A stretch of 64,000 bases of DNA, from assembly GCF_014192335.1 (NCBI RefSeq), contig NZ_JACHXU010000033.1, positions 1-64,000 on the forward strand. Reading direction: 5' to 3'. Under the pieces are notes generated by a model, which was not told where the DNA came from, made no database searches, and saw only the letters and a program-made list of their open reading frames with translations. The translations under genes were made by a program, and so were the position numbers. Origin of the DNA: Aporhodopirellula rubra. GTDB lineage: Bacteria > Planctomycetota > Planctomycetia > Pirellulales > Pirellulaceae. Positions 35,593 through 46,092 of the stretch are shown here, one piece after another. The number at the start of each line of letters is the position of its first letter. The stretch's first letter is position 1.

Positions 35593-36924
35593 ATGAGGAC
35601 GACTCACAAGAGCCGTAGTATTGTTCGACGTCAGCCCCCCCGCCTAACATTCCCCAGAAATCTGCCAATGTCCGCCGTGGAGAAAATGCACGAAATGATT
35701 CATCGCCTTTCCATGACCGCCACCCCTTTTGTGGTCGCTGCCGCTCTGAGTGCGGTTCCGTTTACCCATGGCAATTTGGCTCGCGCAGAGTCTCCGGAGC
35801 AGGGCGTCGCAGCGACGACCGAGGCTGAACAGGGGGGCAATCTGGACCGTCGAATCAACGTGCTCGTTGACCGCGGAATCGAATTCCTGAGAACACGCGG
35901 GCAAAATGAGAACGGCGCATTTAGCGGCGAAACCGGCGCGGCCGTCACGGGTCTGTGCGTGCGAGCGATATTGGAACACCGCCCGGCGGCAGTCAATAAC
36001 GACCCGGTGGTGAAAAAGTCGTTGGAATTTCTCGAATCAAAAATCCAGCCCGACGGCGGGATTTACGAAACCGGATCGCGGTACCGAAATTACGAAACAT
36101 CCTCCGCCGTCCTCGCGTTGGTCGCCGCTAGCGAAGCGGCCGGTGACGCAGGTGACGGGCACCGAAAATACGACAGCATCCTGCGACGCGCCGAGATGTT
36201 CCTGAAGGAAATCCAGTGGGATGAAGGCGAAGGCGTGACACCCAGCGATACCGCTTACGGCGGGGCCGGTTACGGTAGCCACTCGCGGCCGGATTTGTCC
36301 AACACGTCGTTCTTGGTCGAGGCTCTTCACGAATTGGGCAACGATGCCGAGGACGAGGCCATTCAGAAGGCACTCAATTTCGTCGCACGGACTCAAAACC
36401 TGAGTCCTCCAGAGGGAGCGGCCGCTGGAAATGACACCGCTCATGGCGAAAAAATCGGCGACGGAGGTTTTTATTACACCCCCGCGGCCGGTGGCGAAAG
36501 TAAAGCGGGAGAAGAAGTCAACGGTGGACTCCGCAGCTACGGTTCGATGACTTACGCGGGGCTGAAAAGCATGATCTATGCAGGTTTGACTCCCGAGGAC
36601 CCCCGAGTCGAAGCCGCACTCGGGTTCATTCGGAAGAACTACTCTCTCGAGAAAAACCCTGGAATGGGACCGCAGGGGCTGTTTTACTACTACCACACCT
36701 TTGCCAAGGCTCTCGATGTTGCGGGGTTGGAGGTCGTCGATGCCGAGGGCGGCAAAGTCCATGATTGGCGAGTCGAGCTCGTCGACACGCTCGAATCGTT
36801 GCAGCAGCAAGATGGATCGTGGGTTAACCGCGACAGCGACCGCTGGATGGAAGGTGATCGCCAATTGGTAACCGCTTACTGTTTGTTGGCGTTGTCGCAC
36901 GCGAAGTCGGATGCATCACGTTAA
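35593..36924 (+). CDS. Exported prenyltransferase/squalene-oxidase-repeat protein
   Basis: About 443 residues. After a long basic N-terminus and a signal-like helix (ATPFVVAAALSAVPFTHG, ending ARA), the mature part folds as an alpha/alpha toroid of squalene-cyclase-type repeats (for example FLESKIQPDGGIYE, LEALHELGNDAEDEAI, ESLQQQDGSWVN). It lacks an obvious DxDD cyclase motif, so it is probably not a terpene cyclase. Proteins of this type are common in planctomycetes, and their function is unknown. ATG 35593 follows a GGGAG ribosome site; ATG 35668 is a second possibility. Confidence 0.82.
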   Translation: MRTTHKSRSIVRRQPPRLTFPRNLPMSAVEKMHEMIHRLSMTATPFVVAAALSAVPFTHGNLARAESPEQGVAATTEAEQGGNLDRRINVLVDRGIEFLRTRGQNENGAFSGETGAAVTGLCVRAILEHRPAAVNNDPVVKKSLEFLESKIQPDGGIYETGSRYRNYETSSAVLALVAASEAAGDAGDGHRKYDSILRRAEMFLKEIQWDEGEGVTPSDTAYGGAGYGSHSRPDLSNTSFLVEALHELGNDAEDEAIQKALNFVARTQNLSPPEGAAAGNDTAHGEKIGDGGFYYTPAAGGESKAGEEVNGGLRSYGSMTYAGLKSMIYAGLTPEDPRVEAALGFIRKNYSLEKNPGMGPQGLFYYYHTFAKALDVAGLEVVDAEGGKVHDWRVELVDTLESLQQQDGSWVNRDSDRWMEGDRQLVTAYCLLALSHAKSDASR

Positions 36925-37162
36925 GCGAGTGATCACGGGCGAAAACTGCGTCGGCGAACAGGGAACGTGCGTTTGTAAATCGGCACGGAACCTTGTCTGG
37001 GTCTGTCGCTGGCTCGGTTGGCGAGAACCGAGCGGTGAGATAAGTTATCGTTGAACAGGCTGTCTGAGATTTCATACCGACCTTGCTGGCGCTTCGGCGG
37101 ACCACGGCAACGTCGCTGAAATTCATTGGCAGACAACGTCACCTTTCGACCCGGATGCTTCC

Positions 37163-37843
37163 ATGGCGAGTTCTTCGATCTACAACGTGCCGAACGCGCT
37201 GACAACAGTGCGGTTTGCGTTGGCGATCGCCGTGGTTGTTCTGATCCCGATGGGCGAAACGTGGCCCGCGTTAATCGTTTTCTTGATCGCCGTCTCGACC
37301 GATTGGATGGACGGCTACTGGGCGAGGAAGTACGGGCAGGTCACGAAGCTGGGGCGAATCTTTGATCCCTTCGTCGACAAAATCATCATCTGTGGTTCGT
37401 TCATCGCGTTGGTGGAAGTGGACGACAGCCCGGTGAAGTCGTGGATGGCAACGATCGTCGTTGCTCGCGAACTTCTCGTGACGAGCTTACGTGGCATCAT
37501 CGAGGGTGCGGGCGGCGATTTCTCGGCTAGCTGGCTCGGGAAGTGGAAAATGGTTGTGCAGTGTGCGGCGGTGGTTGCTGCCTTGCTGACTTTTGTGGTT
37601 CTGCCCGTCCCCGCGTGGCTCAACATCACGACGTTGGTTCTTTTGTGGGGAGCCATTTTTATCACGGTCTATTCGGGGGTCGACTACACATTGATCGCTG
37701 CCCGTGTGATGCAGTCGGATCCCCAAACGCTCACGCAAGTTGACGTGCCGGCTTCGGCGTCGATTCCGGCGGTTCCGAATGAGGACGCGGGCGACGAAAC
37801 TCACCGTGATGAAGCGGCCGGTTCGGTCTCCGATCGAGACTGA
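37163..37843 (+). CDS. pgsA: CDP-diacylglycerol-glycerol-3-phosphate phosphatidyltransferase
   Basis: A 226-residue membrane enzyme making phosphatidylglycerol phosphate. The CDP-alcohol phosphotransferase motif D-G-x2-A-R-x8-G-x3-D-x3-D is complete in DWMDGYWARKYG and LGRIFDPFVDK (about residues 50-75). Several hydrophobic helices follow, then an acidic, Ala/Asp-rich tail of about 35 residues that typical PgsA lacks. It heads a plus-strand run with a CPBP protease (4-base gap) and uvrA. The family is certain; glycerol-phosphate is the most likely acceptor. Confidence 0.9.
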   Translation: MASSSIYNVPNALTTVRFALAIAVVVLIPMGETWPALIVFLIAVSTDWMDGYWARKYGQVTKLGRIFDPFVDKIIICGSFIALVEVDDSPVKSWMATIVVARELLVTSLRGIIEGAGGDFSASWLGKWKMVVQCAAVVAALLTFVVLPVPAWLNITTLVLLWGAIFITVYSGVDYTLIAARVMQSDPQTLTQVDVPASASIPAVPNEDAGDETHRDEAAGSVSDRD

Positions 37844-37847
37844 TTTC

Positions 37848-39113
37848 ATGCAAAACACACTCACTGAGACCGAAGCGTCTTCGCAGGCGATCGTGCCTGA
37901 TGCCACTGCGACAATGGAAGTCGTTGAATTATCGGGTTTCGATTGGTTGCTGACTGGCATCTCACTGCTGATTTTGTTCGCATTCGTGACTTCGATTACG
38001 AAGTGGGTCTCGCTGCTACGCCGACGCGTGAAGTTTTTTGGCGAAGGTGCGTTGCTGCCCGAACGCCCTCGAGCGAGGCCGTACTGGAATCCGCTCTATT
38101 TCCTGTTCTTTTTTGCCGTCCTCATTGTCGCCAACCTGCAGTTCAACCAACTCGCGGCGGAGTACGCTCCGGCGGAAGTGGTGGTGAGCACTGATGAAGC
38201 GGTGGAGGCGGATGCCGCGCCGACAATCTCCGTCCTACAGCTTCTGCTCAGTTCAGCGTCGATGGTCACGGCAACGATCGTCACGATGTGGCTCGCCCGT
38301 ACGTTCCGGCCGCGAGTTCGTGTCGACGCCACGGAGGGTCACGAGCGACCGAAGATCGGTTGGTTGCCTGCACAAGGTGATTTCTGGCTGGGTTTCAAAT
38401 CAGCCTGGTTGATCCTGCCGCCAACGATGATGTTGATGGGGCTGGTTTCCGTCTTGCAAAAGTACTCTCACCCCGTGCTCGAGGCTCTCAAGCCGGACGG
38501 GCCTGGCGCGTCTCCCGATTTTGGAATTTTTGCCGCTCTCTTTTTTACGACTGCGATCGTGACTCCAATCGTGGAAGAGTTCTGGTTCCGTGGCATGTTG
38601 CAGGGGGGACTGCAACGAATCGCCGATGCTGCCAATGACGTTCGCAAGTGGACGGTCGCAACACCGGTCGACGGCGTCCCGGCAATGGCGCCACCCGAGA
38701 TACTTCCTGAATCCGCGATGCCTGGCGAAATGAGTTCGTCGGCGAATCTGAACGCTGCAGTCGGCGGTCTCTCGGGTAAACCAGGTGCCGCGCACGAGGC
38801 GGGGCTCGACAATCCTTATGCGTCGCCTCAACTGGCGCCCGAGACGCTTCCGGTTCAGCCGGCTGATATCGCATCGGATTTTGCGACACGTTCGGATTGG
38901 ACTCCAACGGCGATTTGGCCGATCGTGGTGGCGAGCATTCTCTTTGCGGTCATGCACTGGGGCCAGGGGCTCGCGCCGATCCCGCTGTTCTTCCTTTCCA
39001 TGGGGCTAGGATATTTGTACCGCCAGACCGGCTCGCTCGTGCCATCGATCGTTGTGCATTTTGTGCTTAACGGCTTCACGATGAGCGCGACTTTGCTTGA
39101 GCTGTTGCGTTAG
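37848..39113 (+). CDS. CPBP-family intramembrane metalloprotease-like protein
   Basis: About 421 residues with several transmembrane helices. The CPBP (Abi/CAAX protease) motifs are present: VEEFWFRGMLQGG (EExxxR, near residue 247), a helix with FAVMHWGQG, and the last His/Asn motif in IVVHFVLNGF. An unusual hydrophilic insert of about 90 residues between the first motif and the second contains NPYASPQ, a tag frequent in planctomycete membrane proteins. These proteins cleave membrane substrates or act in protein prenyl processing. It starts 4 bases after pgsA and is probably translationally coupled. Confidence 0.85.
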   Translation: MQNTLTETEASSQAIVPDATATMEVVELSGFDWLLTGISLLILFAFVTSITKWVSLLRRRVKFFGEGALLPERPRARPYWNPLYFLFFFAVLIVANLQFNQLAAEYAPAEVVVSTDEAVEADAAPTISVLQLLLSSASMVTATIVTMWLARTFRPRVRVDATEGHERPKIGWLPAQGDFWLGFKSAWLILPPTMMLMGLVSVLQKYSHPVLEALKPDGPGASPDFGIFAALFFTTAIVTPIVEEFWFRGMLQGGLQRIADAANDVRKWTVATPVDGVPAMAPPEILPESAMPGEMSSSANLNAAVGGLSGKPGAAHEAGLDNPYASPQLAPETLPVQPADIASDFATRSDWTPTAIWPIVVASILFAVMHWGQGLAPIPLFFLSMGLGYLYRQTGSLVPSIVVHFVLNGFTMSATLLELLR

Positions 39114-39142
39114 CTGTCCTCTCCCTTGTCGAGCCTATCCGT

Positions 39143-41731
39143 TTGAGCCCACCGATTCGCATTCGCGGCGCCCGCGTTCACAACCTCAAAAATCTCAACG
39201 TTGACATTCCGCGTGACGCGCTGACCGTGGTCACGGGAGTTTCTGGCAGCGGAAAAAGCTCGCTCGCTTTTGATACGCTGTTCGCCGAAGGCCAGCGTCA
39301 ATACATCGATACGATGTCGACGTACGCGCGTCAGTATCTCGATGCGATTCCTCGTCCAGACGTGGATTTGATCGACGGGCTGGCCCCGACGTTGTCGATC
39401 GACCAAAAGAGCGGTACGCAGTCGGCACGAAGTACCGTTGCGACGGTCACCGAAATCTACGACTACCTGCGTTTGTTGTATGCCCGTGTTGGGACGCCGC
39501 ATTGTACGAACTGCGGCAACACGATCAGCACCCAAACGCCCGACGCGATCGTTCAGTCACTCTCCGCGTACCCAGCCCGCACGAAGTTGACGTTGATGAG
39601 TCCGATGGTGCGGGGGCGAAAAGGGGCGCACAGCGATGTTTTTGAAAAGATCGCGTCGCAGGGATTGGTGCGTGCTCGCGTCGATGGCGAAGTGTACCTG
39701 CTCGAAGACGTCCCGCCGCTGGCGATTCGAAAGAACCACACCATCGAAGCGGTCGTGGATCGCATCGTCCTCAAGGAGGGCGTCGAGTCTCGGCTCGATG
39801 AGTCCACTCGATTGGCTATCCGGCTTTCCGACGGAATGTGTTCGGCACTGATCGAACCGCCTGGACGTGATCCGGAATCGAAACTGTTTAGCACCTCGAT
39901 GGCTTGTATCGAATGTGGTGCCAGTTTCGAGGAACTCGAGCCGCGAACGTTCAGTTTTAACAGCCCCTACGGCGCCTGCCCAACCTGCGACGGATTAGGT
40001 GTGGTTTCGGAGGAGCCTGCATCGAAATCCCGTAAAACCCAATCATCCGCGAAGCAGACGTCCAAATCAGGGCGACGGAAATCGGTTTCCGCGGAGGAGC
40101 CTCAGGTGATCCGAGTTTGTCCCGGCTGCGAGGGCGGTCGGCTACGCGCGGAATCCCTGGCAGTGACAATTGACGGCGAATCGATCGCCAGTGTTGTGTC
40201 GATGCCAATGGCCGAAACGCAAAGATGGATCAGCGAAATTACCGATTCGTTGTCGGAAATTCACCGCCGCGTCGCCGCACCGATTCAAGACGAAGTGACT
40301 CGGCGGATTGATTTCTTACGCCGCGTGGGTGTCGACTATCTATCGCTCAATCGGTCCGCCGACACGCTCAGCGGCGGTGAGTTACAACGCATCCGTTTGG
40401 CAACCTGTATCGGCAGCGGGCTGGTCAGCGTGTGCTATGTCCTCGATGAACCTTCGATCGGACTGCACCCGGCCGATCACGATCGGTTGCTCGGCGCGAT
40501 CAATGAACTCAAAGGCCAGGGAAACACGATCGTCATCGTCGAACACGATGAAGACACGATGCGAGCGGCCGACCACCTGATCGACATTGGTCCCGGTGCG
40601 GGCGTTCACGGCGGTCACATGGTAAGCCAGGGAACTCCCGATCAGGTTGCCGCTGATGAATCCAGCCCCACGGGCAGGTTTCTCTCTGGTCATCACGCGA
40701 TCGGACTCGAGCGAGAGCGGCGGACTCCCCGGCGCAGCGAGTGGTTGACACTACGCGGGGCAAAACTGCACAACCTGCAAAACGTCAATCTGAAACTGCC
40801 GCTCGGAATGCTGGTCGGAGTCAGCGGCGTGTCGGGCAGCGGTAAGAGTTCGCTGATTGTCGACACGCTCTATCCCGCTGTCGCATCCGAACTCGGGCTC
40901 GTGGGGAAAGTGCCCGGCCCGTTTAGCAAGCTGACCGGCGCAGACAAAATCGACAAACTAATCGCGATCGATCAATCCCCGATCGGGCGGACGACACGGT
41001 CGTGCCCTGCCACTTACGCCGGTGTTCTCGATCCGATCCGCAACGTGTTCGCTACCACGCGAGCCGCCAAAACGCTCGGCTTTTCGGCATCAAGGTTCAG
41101 TTTTAATTCGCCCGCGGGACGATGTGACGTTTGCAAAGGGAATGGGTTTGAACGAATTGAGATGAACTTCCTCAGCGATTTATTGATCGAGTGTTCGCGT
41201 TGCGGAGGCAAGCGTTTCAACCGACAAACACTGCAGGTTCGCTTTAAGGGAGCGACCATCGCCGACGTGCTCGACATGACGATCGAAGCGGCAATGGAAT
41301 TTTTTGAGAACGTACCCAAGGTTCACGTTCTTCTTTCGTCGTTGTTCGACGTCGGGCTCGGCTACGTTACGCTCGGTCAGTCCAGCACCACGCTCAGCGG
41401 CGGTGAAGCCCAGCGGATTAAATTGGCGACAGAATTGGCTCGCCCGGGCACGGGACAGACGTTGTATCTTCTCGATGAACCGACCACAGGTCTGCACTTT
41501 TCCGACGTTCAGCGTTTGCTCGTCGTTCTCGACCGGCTCGTCGAGCAAGGGAACACCGTATTGGTGATCGAGCATCACACCGATCTGCTCGCCGCCTGCG
41601 ATTGGCTCATCGATCTCGGTCCCAAAGGTGGTGTCGATGGCGGTCGTGTTATCGCCGAAGGCAGTCCCGAAACGGTCGCCGAGTGTGCCGAATCACTGAC
41701 GGGCGAATTTCTACGACGTCGACTGAAATAG
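39143..41731 (+). CDS. uvrA: Excinuclease ABC subunit A
   Basis: An 862-residue UvrA, the damage-recognition ATPase of nucleotide excision repair. Two ABC modules are visible: Walker [13 protein letters not shown] and [12 protein letters not shown]; signatures [12 protein letters not shown] and [12 protein letters not shown]; Walker [12 protein letters not shown] and [10 protein letters not shown]. Zinc-binding pairs include CIECG...CPTCDGLG and CDVCKGNGF...[10 protein letters not shown]. It is shorter than the E. coli protein (940) and has a Lys/Ser-rich insert (about residues 292-318) after the first zinc module. Translation appears to begin at TTG 39143, as no in-frame ATG matches the conserved N-terminus. 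It lies 29 bases after the CPBP gene. It could be a second, UvrA2-like paralogue. Confidence 0.92.
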   Translation: MSPPIRIRGARVHNLKNLNVDIPRDALTVVTGVSGSGKSSLAFDTLFAEGQRQYIDTMSTYARQYLDAIPRPDVDLIDGLAPTLSIDQKSGTQSARSTVATVTEIYDYLRLLYARVGTPHCTNCGNTISTQTPDAIVQSLSAYPARTKLTLMSPMVRGRKGAHSDVFEKIASQGLVRARVDGEVYLLEDVPPLAIRKNHTIEAVVDRIVLKEGVESRLDESTRLAIRLSDGMCSALIEPPGRDPESKLFSTSMACIECGASFEELEPRTFSFNSPYGACPTCDGLGVVSEEPASKSRKTQSSAKQTSKSGRRKSVSAEEPQVIRVCPGCEGGRLRAESLAVTIDGESIASVVSMPMAETQRWISEITDSLSEIHRRVAAPIQDEVTRRIDFLRRVGVDYLSLNRSADTLSGGELQRIRLATCIGSGLVSVCYVLDEPSIGLHPADHDRLLGAINELKGQGNTIVIVEHDEDTMRAADHLIDIGPGAGVHGGHMVSQGTPDQVAADESSPTGRFLSGHHAIGLERERRTPRRSEWLTLRGAKLHNLQNVNLKLPLGMLVGVSGVSGSGKSSLIVDTLYPAVASELGLVGKVPGPFSKLTGADKIDKLIAIDQSPIGRTTRSCPATYAGVLDPIRNVFATTRAAKTLGFSASRFSFNSPAGRCDVCKGNGFERIEMNFLSDLLIECSRCGGKRFNRQTLQVRFKGATIADVLDMTIEAAMEFFENVPKVHVLLSSLFDVGLGYVTLGQSSTTLSGGEAQRIKLATELARPGTGQTLYLLDEPTTGLHFSDVQRLLVVLDRLVEQGNTVLVIEHHTDLLAACDWLIDLGPKGGVDGGRVIAEGSPETVAECAESLTGEFLRRRLK

Positions 41732-41756
41732 AAGGTCGTTGTCGAGCAATCCGAGA

Positions 41757-42779
41757 TTACTCACTCGGGGCGATGGCGACGGATGTGTCGTTGGGGCTTT
41801 CGCCCAAGTGTTCATCTAAAAACGTTGCTGTCCACTTTTGGCAGGCTTCGTCGTTCATCAGGAACGAGTGCAACACAGGGACTTCGTGGATTGATTCAGC
41901 ACCGGCGAGTTTGGCTTCTTCTAATCCGACGACAAAATCGCTGTCGCCTTCGACTAATGGGTTGCGAATCGGCCCCGGTTCGACTTTGCCCGCCACTACC
42001 GAAAACGGGAACGGGGGCGTGGCGAGGTTCGCTTCGATTTCATCCCATCCCGTCCCGAGTTCCATGGCGCCGGGACCTGCGACCAATCCGAATACCCCCG
42101 TTGCCGCGAGACGTTTCGCGATCACGGCACCATGATTGGGAGGGCCGAGCATCACCATCGCACGGCAACGCGGCAGAATTCCCGCAGGATCGCCGTCGCG
42201 TTGCAAATCGCCGATCAAATGCCGCGTCACGATGTTGCCCATGCTGTGGCCGACAAAACAAAACTGCGTGTCTCGGTGCTGGCCCTCGAGCACCCGGCGA
42301 AGCGCGGCCGCCGATTCGGCGAGTCCTGATCGGGTGCTCGCGTAGCCAAAGCGGATTACCGAATCGTATCCGTCCGCCCGCAACGCTTTCTCGAGCGACT
42401 TCATGGAGGAATCGGTTCGCATCAAACCGTGAATCAGCACCACCATCGGTTTGGCCGAGGGTTCCGGAGGTGCCGGGCATAACTCGTCGAGCAATTGCAG
42501 GGCATCGGTTTCGCTGCCCCAGCCACGACGGATGTTTTTGGGGTCGAGGACGCGGCAATGTCCCGAAACCGAATTCCGTTGAAGTCGATAGCCCGCGCGG
42601 TTCTCCAAATCGGTCCACAATTGGGCACCACCGATTGTCGGCAGCGGCACGTTTAAATTTTTGGCCACAGTATCACTTTCGGTTTGACCAATCACTTCGC
42701 AACCGCCGAAGAAGCACCCCACCATTATCACGCCGATGGACAGGGCAGTGGAAAATCGACGACGCGAGTTGTGAATCAT
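41757..42779 (-). CDS. Exported lipase-like alpha/beta hydrolase
   Basis: A 340-residue protein with an N-terminal hydrophobic signal. FGGC near residue 27 could be a lipoprotein cleavage site, though it is not a perfect lipobox. The hydrolase core has VVLIHGLMRTDSSM (oxyanion region), the nucleophile elbow FVGHSMGNIV, and LGPPNHGAV, as in triacylglycerol lipases of the Burkholderia/Staphylococcus type. The last His (VLHSFLMND) is probably catalytic. It converges with uvrA, 25 bases apart. Lipid or ester substrate is inferred. Confidence 0.82.
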   Translation of the reverse strand: MIHNSRRRFSTALSIGVIMVGCFFGGCEVIGQTESDTVAKNLNVPLPTIGGAQLWTDLENRAGYRLQRNSVSGHCRVLDPKNIRRGWGSETDALQLLDELCPAPPEPSAKPMVVLIHGLMRTDSSMKSLEKALRADGYDSVIRFGYASTRSGLAESAAALRRVLEGQHRDTQFCFVGHSMGNIVTRHLIGDLQRDGDPAGILPRCRAMVMLGPPNHGAVIAKRLAATGVFGLVAGPGAMELGTGWDEIEANLATPPFPFSVVAGKVEPGPIRNPLVEGDSDFVVGLEEAKLAGAESIHEVPVLHSFLMNDEACQKWTATFLDEHLGESPNDTSVAIAPSE

Positions 42780-42964
42780 GGCGATCGAAGAGGAGTATAC
42801 GAAACGTTGGATGGGAAGATGGGGGGGAATCCATCATCTCAGTGCCCCATCGCCCCCCGACATTGCGCGACTTGACTCTAAAAAAGCATTAAAATTTGCT
42901 GTGCACGCTCCGCTATCATCGCGGGCCAGTGTCGCAAAACGATGGGACACGATAAACTTTCGAC

Positions 42965-44323
42965 ATGAGCTACTCAAGAAGTCCCCGAAATGCCCGGAAG
43001 AGTGGTGGCGGCCGTCCGTCCCGCTTCGAAGAACCCGAAGATACGATTGCCCTATTGGAATCCGTGGGGCCCGTCGTTTTGCCGCCGGAAATGGACTCCT
43101 TTGACGAATTGGATTTGTCGCCCGTCATGCGGCGAGCGATCGCGAAAGCCGGTTTTACAAAGCCGTCCCCAATCCAAGCTTCGCTGATTCCTTACGCCCT
43201 TGAGGGGGCCGACGTGATTGGCCAGGCCCGAACGGGAACCGGAAAGACCGCTGCGTTCTCGATTCCGATTCTCGAGCAACTCGATTCACTCGAAGAATGC
43301 CGCGATCCACAGGCGATCATCGTGGTGCCGACTCGCGAACTGGCAGACCAGGTCGCCGGCGAAGCGGCACGGTTGGCACGCGGAGTGCCAACGGAGATCG
43401 CGATTCTGTCGGGCGGCAAGAACATGAACCGCCAACTCCGCCAACTCGAAAACGGCGTTCAGCTCGTCGTCGGGACTCCCGGGCGGATCCACGATCACTT
43501 GCAACGCGGCACCCTCCGCCTGCACAAAACTTGGTGCGTCGTGCTCGATGAGGCCGACCGGATGTTGGACATCGGTTTCCGCCCTCAGATCGAACGGATC
43601 ATGCGGAAGTGCCCACGCAATCGCCAAACGCTGCTTTTGTCGGCTACGTTGCCGCCCGTCGTTCGTCGTCTCGCGGAAAGCTACATGACCGAGCCGACGG
43701 TGATCGATTGCTGCCGAAATGAGATGGCCGTCGACACGATCGAGCAACGCTACTTCACCGTCGCGAATGACCGCAAAGTCGAATTGCTCGAACAGCTTCT
43801 CGAGCGAGAAAACCCCGAGCAAGCAATCATCTTCTGCCGCACGAAGCGTGGCACGGACCGATTGCACCGACAATTATCCCGCACCTACCACGGTGCCTGT
43901 GGTTGCATTCACGGTGACCTTCAACAACGCGAGCGGGACCGTGTCCTGCAAAGTCTGCGTGATCGCAAGCTTAAGTTGCTGATCGCAACGGACGTTGTCG
44001 GACGTGGAATCGACATCACGACGATTTCTCATATCGTCAACTTTGACGTCCCCCAAGACTGTGACGACTATGTCCACCGCGTTGGGCGGACCGGACGAAT
44101 GGGACGTGACGGGGTTGCTTACACGTTTGTCGTTCCCGGTGAAGGTGAAGTCCTGACCAGTATCGAGCAACGGATCAACAAAGAGCTCGTGCGAGACTCG
44201 CTGGAAGGGTTTGATCCCGTGCCAGCACCAGTTGCCGCTGTCAAATCGGAAGAAGAAGAGGCTCCCGCGGAAGCACGCCGCAGTCTCAACCCGATGACGC
44301 GAAAGAAGAAACGGCGTCGGTAA
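42965..44323 (+). CDS. DEAD-box RNA helicase
   Basis: A 452-residue ATP-dependent RNA helicase. All family motifs are in order: the Q motif region (KPSPIQASLIP), ARTGTGKT (motif I), VPTRELADQ (Ia), TPGRI (Ib), LDEADRMLD (II, DEAD), LSATLP (III), then IIFCRTKRGTDRL (IV), ATDVVGRGID (V) and HRVGRTGRMG (VI). An Arg/Gly-rich N-terminal extension and a basic C-terminal tail (RKKKRRR) probably help RNA binding. It may act in ribosome assembly or RNA decay, as RhlE/CsdA do, but it cannot be assigned to one. Confidence 0.95.
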   Translation: MSYSRSPRNARKSGGGRPSRFEEPEDTIALLESVGPVVLPPEMDSFDELDLSPVMRRAIAKAGFTKPSPIQASLIPYALEGADVIGQARTGTGKTAAFSIPILEQLDSLEECRDPQAIIVVPTRELADQVAGEAARLARGVPTEIAILSGGKNMNRQLRQLENGVQLVVGTPGRIHDHLQRGTLRLHKTWCVVLDEADRMLDIGFRPQIERIMRKCPRNRQTLLLSATLPPVVRRLAESYMTEPTVIDCCRNEMAVDTIEQRYFTVANDRKVELLEQLLERENPEQAIIFCRTKRGTDRLHRQLSRTYHGACGCIHGDLQQRERDRVLQSLRDRKLKLLIATDVVGRGIDITTISHIVNFDVPQDCDDYVHRVGRTGRMGRDGVAYTFVVPGEGEVLTSIEQRINKELVRDSLEGFDPVPAPVAAVKSEEEEAPAEARRSLNPMTRKKKRRR

Positions 44324-44484
44324 ATCAGGCGGGTGGCGACGGTCACTCGATGACGCCTTGGCCGCTTTGGATTCAAGTGAATGCTGCTGGGGCGAGTTCT
44401 CGAGTGTTTGCGGCTTGGTATCGTCCATGTTAGTGGGGCCGCGTTGTTCTGCACGTCGCTCTATCTCGTCAGAGTATCCGTGCT

Positions 44485-44524
44485 TCTGCGGTTGCTAGAC
44501 GGTGTCTGCGGTTGTTAGACGGCG
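44485..44524. repeat. 20-bp tandem repeat, two copies
   Basis: Two consecutive copies of a 20-base unit beginning TCTGCGGTTG occupy 44485-44504 and 44505-44524. They differ at two positions. It lies between the convergent helicase and phosphatase genes. Confidence 0.7.
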
Positions 44525-44608
44525 GACGATTTCTGGGAGAACGTGCCTGCCTAACAAGGGCTCGCGTCTTAGCGAAGCTGCGCTAGCCCAACGCACCCGC
44601 CGCGTCTG

Positions 44609-46000
44609 CTAAAGATCCACTGCGGTATCGCTGGCTGAGTCGTCTTGATGCTTGCGTAGCAGCGACATTGCCTCGAGCACTGCGTCGCATTGGTGGCCGA
44701 TCGCGACTTTCCATTGCCCGGCAGCCTGGGCTTCGTTCGATTTTTCTTGCAGCGATTGGACGGCATTCCAGTCTAGCATCCAGTGGTTCTGGTCCGACGA
44801 GCGGCGGATCTCGGATACGACTCCTGCCAGCCGTACGCAAACCGTTTGATGCTGGTCGACATCGTATCGGCGATACGGTCCGGTTCCTGTCGCCAGGACC
44901 GACTCCTCGAGGCCGGAGTCGTAGCTGCCCTGAACGGGGCTTTGTGGTCCGGCTTTACTTCGTCGCCTCGCGTTGAGGGCTCGCCGGTGATCGTCAGTGG
45001 CCAAAATGCCGCTCGCCCACACCGCGAGGGAGATCGCACCGAGAATGAACGCGGCAATCGCCGATCCAGCTAGTTTGGCACCGCCCCAGTACGCGGCGGC
45101 CGCAAATCCCGCGGCACCGAGCCAACAGACCGTCGTCGCGGCCAGCAGTGCTTTCGATGAATGACCGCTGTTCCACTTAAATCCCTTGCTGGACTTTTCT
45201 CCCTGACCGCCCTTGGGGGGATTCACCAATTGCTCGCCCGTGATGTCGACGACAATCACGGTGATATTGTCAGGTCCGCCTCGAAGGTTCGCCAGATCGA
45301 CCAGCACCGGGGTGAGTTTCTCGATCGGTAAGCTGTCCATCAGCACGCCGAGATCCTCGTCGTCGACCAATCCCGTTAGGCCATCGCTACACAGCAGGAA
45401 GCGATCCCCCAGTTCGAGATCAAACGGCCCTTCGAGGTCCACCATCACGTGGGCCCCAGGGCCGAGCGAACGCGTGATCACATTCTTCGGGATCGATTTG
45501 CCTAACGGGCTGTCGCTCGGAATCTGGCCGCTGGCGTGCATCTCCCATACGAGAGAGTGGTCGAAGGTCAGTTGTTCCAACACGCCTCGACGAAGCCGAT
45601 AAATTCGCGAGTCACCGACTTGGGCAACGTAGCCCTGCCCACGTGAGAGCACCAATGAACTGGCCGTTGTGCCCATATTGTGGAATTCGGGATTGCTTTG
45701 TCCCCGGTCATAGATCGCCGTATTCGCTTGATGAACGGCTTGGCCGAGCGCTTGACCTTTGTCCGATTTCTGTGAGCTAACGTACCGCATCGCGATCTGT
45801 TCGCACGCAATTTTCGACGCCAGTTCCCCCGCCGCGTGTGCACCCATGCCGTCGGCGACGACAAACAAGTGACCACGTCGTTCGAACCGCTCGGCAGACT
45901 CCGCCACCATGACCGCGTACGAATCTTGATTATTCGCCCGACGCATGCCCACATGGGTCAGCTCGGACACGGTCACTCCAGGATGCCAAGATTCAGACAA
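44609..46000 (-). CDS. PP2C-type Ser/Thr protein phosphatase, membrane-anchored
   Basis: A 463-residue PPM/PP2C phosphatase. The catalytic domain (about 10-255) has the metal-binding set MRRANNQDS, VVADGMGAHAAGE, VGDSRIYR, LCSDGLTGLVDD and GGPDNITVIVV. Two transmembrane helices follow (about 285-335), then a cytoplasmic tail of about 125 residues with no family I recognise. It would reverse Ser/Thr kinase signalling and could counter the kinase-PAS protein at 22-24 kb, although they are not linked. The N-terminus begins with the conserved start, so ATG 46000 is likely. Confidence 0.92.
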   Translation of the reverse strand: MSESWHPGVTVSELTHVGMRRANNQDSYAVMVAESAERFERRGHLFVVADGMGAHAAGELASKIACEQIAMRYVSSQKSDKGQALGQAVHQANTAIYDRGQSNPEFHNMGTTASSLVLSRGQGYVAQVGDSRIYRLRRGVLEQLTFDHSLVWEMHASGQIPSDSPLGKSIPKNVITRSLGPGAHVMVDLEGPFDLELGDRFLLCSDGLTGLVDDEDLGVLMDSLPIEKLTPVLVDLANLRGGPDNITVIVVDITGEQLVNPPKGGQGEKSSKGFKWNSGHSSKALLAATTVCWLGAAGFAAAAYWGGAKLAGSAIAAFILGAISLAVWASGILATDDHRRALNARRRSKAGPQSPVQGSYDSGLEESVLATGTGPYRRYDVDQHQTVCVRLAGVVSEIRRSSDQNHWMLDWNAVQSLQEKSNEAQAAGQWKVAIGHQCDAVLEAMSLLRKHQDDSASDTAVDL

Positions 46001-46092
46001 ACGACAACGGCCAATAAAGCAAGTGGAACGGGCGGGAGCAGGTCGAAATTATTATAAGGTTCGGAGGTCGACGAACCTAGTACCGTTGAGAG

